A DNA stretch of 24,067 bases from Longimicrobiaceae bacterium (lineage in GTDB: Bacteria > Gemmatimonadota > Gemmatimonadetes > Longimicrobiales > Longimicrobiaceae): assembly GCA_030146875.1 (NCBI GenBank), contig JASLAX010000015.1, forward strand, positions 1 to 24,067, in the 5' to 3' direction. Shown piece by piece: positions 21,350 through 24,067 of the stretch. Position 1 is the stretch's first letter, and each line of letters begins with the position of its first letter. The position numbers were made by a program, and so were the translations under genes. The notes under the pieces were generated by a model. That model was not told the origin of the DNA. It made no database searches and worked only from the letters and a program-made list of their open reading frames with translations.

Positions 21350-21373
21350 GCGCGCCCGTCGGACGGGGCGCGC
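21350..21373 (-). promoter_or_regulatory. GC-rich hairpin in the receptor leader
   Basis: An imperfect 11-bp stem (GCGCGCCCGTC with GACGGGGCGCGC, one extra G) sits about 30 nt before the receptor start. It could shape the leader or attenuate transcription; there is no known riboswitch form here. Confidence 0.3.
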
Positions 21374-21511
21374 GGCTGGGCTTCCAGGATCTTCCGCACT
21401 GCCGCCGCGGTCTCGCTCCCTGCACTCGGCCGGCGAAGGGGACCGCGCCTCCCTCCCCCGGCGTCCCTCTCCCGCTCCGTCCCCGCCCGTCACGACCGCC
21501 GGGCGAGGGCC

Positions 21512-21937
21512 TCAGCCCGCCGCCCCCACCTCCGCCGGGAGCATCACCACCGCCTCGCCGTCCACCACCGTCTCGCCGTCCTGGTTGCGGCAGGCGGTCG
21601 CCAGGCGGACGCGGCGCCTGGCCGGCATCGTCTCCAGCACCTCGACCCGCGCCGTCACCGTGTCGCCGATGCGCACCGGGCGCACGAAGCGGAGCGACTG
21701 CGACAGGTAGATGGTGCCGGGCCCGGGGAGCTTCATCGCCAGGGCGGTGGAGATGAACGCGGCGGAGAGCATCCCGTGCGCGATCCGCCCCCCGAAGGGC
21801 GAGCGCTCCGCCGCCACCGCGTCGACGTGCACCGGGTTCAGGTCGCCCGTCACGCCCGCGAACAGCACCACGTCCGCCTCCGTCACCGTCTTCGCGAACT
21901 CCGCCGTCATCCCCGCCGCGATCTCCTCGTATCGCAT
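21512..21937 (-). CDS. MaoC-like (R)-specific enoyl-CoA hydratase, PhaJ-type
   Basis: A 141-residue hotdog hydratase. The hydratase-2 motif appears as FAGVTGDLNPVHVDAVAA, giving catalytic Asp32 and His37; FGGRIAHGMLSAAFIS and YLSQSLRFVRPVRIGDTV are standard PhaJ strands. Such enzymes convert trans-2-enoyl-CoA to (R)-3-hydroxyacyl-CoA, linking beta-oxidation to polyhydroxyalkanoate or other acyl pathways. The length and single domain fit PhaJ. It is the last gene of the operon: ATG 21937 overlaps the symporter stop by one base (TGATG) and GGAGGCG in that gene end gives its ribosome-binding site. The substrate chain length is not predictable. After its stop, about 190 nt lead to the receptor start. 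Confidence 0.9.
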   Translation of the reverse strand: MRYEEIAAGMTAEFAKTVTEADVVLFAGVTGDLNPVHVDAVAAERSPFGGRIAHGMLSAAFISTALAMKLPGPGTIYLSQSLRFVRPVRIGDTVTARVEVLETMPARRRVRLATACRNQDGETVVDGEAVVMLPAEVGAAG

Positions 21938-23448
21938 CACGCCTCCATCACCAGGCGCACGTCCGCGTCGATCGCCGCGCCCGCGCCGGCGCGCGTGAGC
22001 CAGGAGACGGCGAAGAACACCAGGATGGAGAGGACCAGCGAGAGGCCGGAGACGCTCACGCCCGTGGGGAACGAGTAGACCTTGAAGTAGGCCAGCGTCT
22101 CGAAGCCCAGGGTGATCGCCAGCCCGGTGGAGATGGAGGCCAGCGCTCCCTGCCGCGTGGCGCCCGGCCAGTTCAGCCCGATGGCGAGCGCCGGCACCAG
22201 CGTGGACGCGAACAGTCCCCACCCGAAGATGCCCAGGAAGGCGACCAGCGTCCCCGACGCCTGCGCCAGGACGGCGGCGACGAGCGAGATGCCGACGGTG
22301 GAGAGGCGCCCCCACAGAAGCTCGTTCCCCACCCGCCGGCCCAGCGCCACGGGGACGTCGTGGGTGATGGCCGCCGCGCCGATGCTCATGAAGGAGTTCA
22401 CCGTGCTCATGATCGCCGCGGCCACGCCCGAGAAGACCAGGGCGGAGAGCAGCGTGGGCGTGAACCGGAGCAGGAAGGTGGGCGTGGCGTCGTCGGGCGA
22501 CGCCAGCGCGGGCACGCGGCCCGACGCGACCAGCGCCTTCATCGCCACCCCCACCCCGAAGTACAGGAGCATGGAGACGATCAGGGCGATGGTGACCAGC
22601 AGCGGGTACCACTTCAGCCGCCGCGGGTCGCGCAGCATGTAGAACTTGTGCACCACGTGCGGCTGGCCCAACGAGCCCATCCCGAACACGAAGAAGAGCG
22701 AGAGGGCGGCGAGCGGCCCCATCTTCCCGAACGGCCCCAGGAAGGCGGGGTCCGCCGCCAGCAGCGTCTCCGAGATGCCCCCCATCCCGCCCCCGGCCCG
22801 GAGCGTGTAGACGAAGACGAGGACCGAGGCCAGCGCCATCAGCGAGCCCTGGAAGACGTCGGTGTAGACGCCCGCCAGGATCCCGCCCGAGGCCGAGTAC
22901 GCCAGGATCACCGCCGTGCCGATCCAGATCCCCCAGCCCAGCCCCACGCCGAAGATGGCGTCGATGACCAGGCCCAGGGCCAGCAGGTTGGTCGCCATGT
23001 AGCCCACCACGGCCACGATGATGGCCACGGCGGAGAGGCCCTGCGCGGCGGGCGATCCGTAGCGCGCGCCGATGGCGTCGGGCACGGTGATCAGGCCGCG
23101 CACCTCGCCCAGCAGCCGCATCCGCTTGGCCAGCGCCCACGCCGTCATGCTGCCGGTGATGGAGGCCGGAAGCATGATGAACATGGCCGACAGCCCCACG
23201 GTGTAGACCAGCCCCGGCCCGCCGATGAAGGCGAAGCCGCTGAGCGTGGCGCTCATCGCCGCCAGCGTCAGGGCCAGCAGGCCGATTCCCTCGCCCGCGA
23301 CGAAGAAGTCGCTGGCCGTCTTCGTCCGCCGCGTGGCCCACGCGCCGATGGCCGCCACGATGGCGAAGTAGACCACCGCCACCGCGATGATGGTGGGCTG
23401 CGCCAGGCGGGGCAGCTCGCCCGTCTGCATCATCCCCAGCGCCATCAT
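21937..23448 (-). CDS. Sodium:solute symporter (SSS family)
   Basis: A 503-residue integral membrane protein with about 13 hydrophobic helices. The SSS signature SASGGILAGVYTDVFQGSLM is present, as are the GQPHVVHKFYMLRD loop and AAIMSTVNSFMSIGAAAITHD, close to the Na+-site segment of PutP/ActP-type carriers. It should bring in a small organic solute with Na+; by neighbours a carboxylate or amino acid is likely, but the substrate is not readable. Two adjacent ATGs occur; the first (23448) overlaps the upstream stop as ATGA and has GGAGGT a few bases before it. The C-terminus ends in VRLVMEA and overlaps the MaoC start. It is complete, with no frameshift seen. Confidence 0.92.
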   Translation of the reverse strand: MMALGMMQTGELPRLAQPTIIAVAVVYFAIVAAIGAWATRRTKTASDFFVAGEGIGLLALTLAAMSATLSGFAFIGGPGLVYTVGLSAMFIMLPASITGSMTAWALAKRMRLLGEVRGLITVPDAIGARYGSPAAQGLSAVAIIVAVVGYMATNLLALGLVIDAIFGVGLGWGIWIGTAVILAYSASGGILAGVYTDVFQGSLMALASVLVFVYTLRAGGGMGGISETLLAADPAFLGPFGKMGPLAALSLFFVFGMGSLGQPHVVHKFYMLRDPRRLKWYPLLVTIALIVSMLLYFGVGVAMKALVASGRVPALASPDDATPTFLLRFTPTLLSALVFSGVAAAIMSTVNSFMSIGAAAITHDVPVALGRRVGNELLWGRLSTVGISLVAAVLAQASGTLVAFLGIFGWGLFASTLVPALAIGLNWPGATRQGALASISTGLAITLGFETLAYFKVYSFPTGVSVSGLSLVLSILVFFAVSWLTRAGAGAAIDADVRLVMEA

Positions 23449-23960
23449 GCCACCACCTCCACCGCGTCCGCCGTCGCCACGCGGTCCGCGTGCGCCGCGG
23501 GGGTGCCGGCCTGCGCGGCCTGGTACACGCGGGCGGCCTCGCGCACGCGCTCCCAGTCGCTTTCGTTCAGCGTCATGTCGTCGAAGGTGAGGGCGTACGC
23601 CACCGGCATCACCAGCAGCGGCAGCAGGCCGATCCCCAGCAGCACCACCGCGGCGCGCGGCGGAAGGCCCAGGAACAGCGCGGGATTGGCGGGATCCACC
23701 CCCGGCATCGACAGCACCAGCGCAAAGCCGCCGGCCACGATCAGGAACACGATCGCGAACGGCAGCTTCAGGCGGCCCAGCCCGCGGTCCACGCGCGACG
23801 CGCCCAGGGCCCCGGCCGACACCATCACCGTGGCCGTGCCCATGGCCAGCGCCCACGCCGCCCACCCCGGCGGGTCGCCGGGCAGAAAGGCGGATGCGTA
23901 CGCGGCCGCGATGGCCAGCGTCCCCGCAAGCAGGGCCAGAAGGGAGTTGCGTCGCGCCAT
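23445..23960 (-). CDS. Four-TM membrane protein, probable symporter partner, 171 aa
   Basis: Not recognised as a named family. Four hydrophobic helices (about 6-26, 33-55, 67-87 and 100-124) are followed by a soluble tail beginning YALTFDDMTLNESDWERVREAARVYQ, which is helical and charged. The genes on either side overlap it (TGATG with the acyl-CoA synthetase, ATGA with the symporter), which implies stoichiometric synthesis. Several SSS carriers are paired with small membrane proteins (for example DUF485 or DUF4212 types), and this might be an analogue, but those families have two or three helices and their motifs are absent here. ATG 23960 has AGGAAC a few bases before it. The partner role is inferred from context. 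Confidence 0.7.
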   Translation of the reverse strand: MARRNSLLALLAGTLAIAAAYASAFLPGDPPGWAAWALAMGTATVMVSAGALGASRVDRGLGRLKLPFAIVFLIVAGGFALVLSMPGVDPANPALFLGLPPRAAVVLLGIGLLPLLVMPVAYALTFDDMTLNESDWERVREAARVYQAAQAGTPAAHADRVATADAVEVVA

Positions 23961-24067
23961 CAGTGTTCCTGGTAAAGGGCTTCCAGCCGGTCGCGGTGCC
24001 GCTCGGCGATGGCCGTGCGGCGCAGCTTGAGGGTGGGGGTCAGGTCGTCGCCGTCGAACGGCAGGGG
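23960..24067 (-). CDS. Long-chain acyl-CoA synthetase, C-terminal end (partial)
   Basis: Only the last 35 residues are in the window. The DGDDLTPTLKLRRTAIAERH segment is the typical end of long-chain fatty acid-CoA ligases (FadD15-like), where the T-x-T-x-K-x-[RK]-R motif contains the lysine corresponding to A10. It ends ALYQEH, with the stop overlapping the four-TM gene's ATG as TGATG. This gene is therefore the upstream member of the symporter-MaoC operon. Substrate and full length cannot be judged. Confidence 0.85.
   Translation of the reverse strand, partial: PLPFDGDDLTPTLKLRRTAIAERHRDRLEALYQEH

Noticed and set aside
18666..21710. 1014-codon plus-strand frame
   Set aside because: Opposite the TonB receptor; no recognised domain and composition of a shadow frame.
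23445..23960. DUF4212/DUF485 symporter subunit
   Set aside because: Four helices and a long soluble tail do not match those two- or three-helix families.

Overview
This is a very GC-rich window, with almost every third codon position G or C, from a free-living Gram-negative-type bacterium. The evidence for an outer membrane is a TonB-dependent receptor, lipoproteins and a monofunctional peptidoglycan glycosyltransferase. The gene mix (amphi-Trp protein, carboxypeptidase-regulatory TonB receptor, DUF5715 lipoprotein, short Cys-rich secreted peptide) and the abundant hairpin-bearing intergenic repeats suggest Gemmatimonadota, possibly a Longimicrobium-like lineage. That placement is inference from style, not from a marker gene.

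Layout. 1-139: the 3' end of an IS5-family transposase and element end, abutting two tandem ~172-bp intergenic repeats (139-480). 535-4202: a minus-strand run of a SAM methyltransferase, an amphi-Trp protein and several uncharacterised proteins, including a zinc-ribbon-like membrane protein. 4302-5807: four tightly overlapping genes, two of them NUDIX hydrolases, followed upstream by an orphan LivJ-like lipoprotein (5952-7214). 7627-8945: a hotdog thioesterase and MtgA, coupled by a 4-nt overlap. 8988-9621: a HepT/MNT toxin-antitoxin pair with a likely leaderless promoter. 9665-11387: a small hypothetical protein, a DUF5715 peptidase-like lipoprotein and a secreted Cys-rich peptide. 11600-12895: an isolated, lower-GC gene encoding an alpha/beta hydrolase fused to a GNAT-like domain, the most unusual protein here. 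12968-14551: Ppx/GppA phosphatase with an HD domain. 14552-14973: a repeat cluster framed by a perfect 19-bp direct repeat. 15299-18365: a coupled operon of a PHA-depolymerase-like esterase, an acyl-CoA ligase and a V4R/TIGR02265-like protein. 18366-18857: another repeat cluster. 18858-21320: TonB-dependent receptor. 21512-24067: a fully overlapping operon of an acyl-CoA synthetase (partial), a four-TM protein, a Na+:solute symporter and a MaoC hydratase.

How the genes may work together. The last 9 kb reads as an acyl/carboxylate use neighbourhood: a secreted esterase, a TonB receptor for outer-membrane uptake, a Na+ symporter, two acyl-CoA-forming enzymes and a PhaJ-like enoyl-CoA hydratase. 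Only overlap-based coupling within each operon is directly visible; a shared pathway is inference. The main leads are the hydrolase-GNAT fusion, the triple GTG start repeat before a NUDIX gene, the four-gene acyl/symporter operon, and the dispersed palindromic repeat family. No rRNA, tRNA or CRISPR array was seen.
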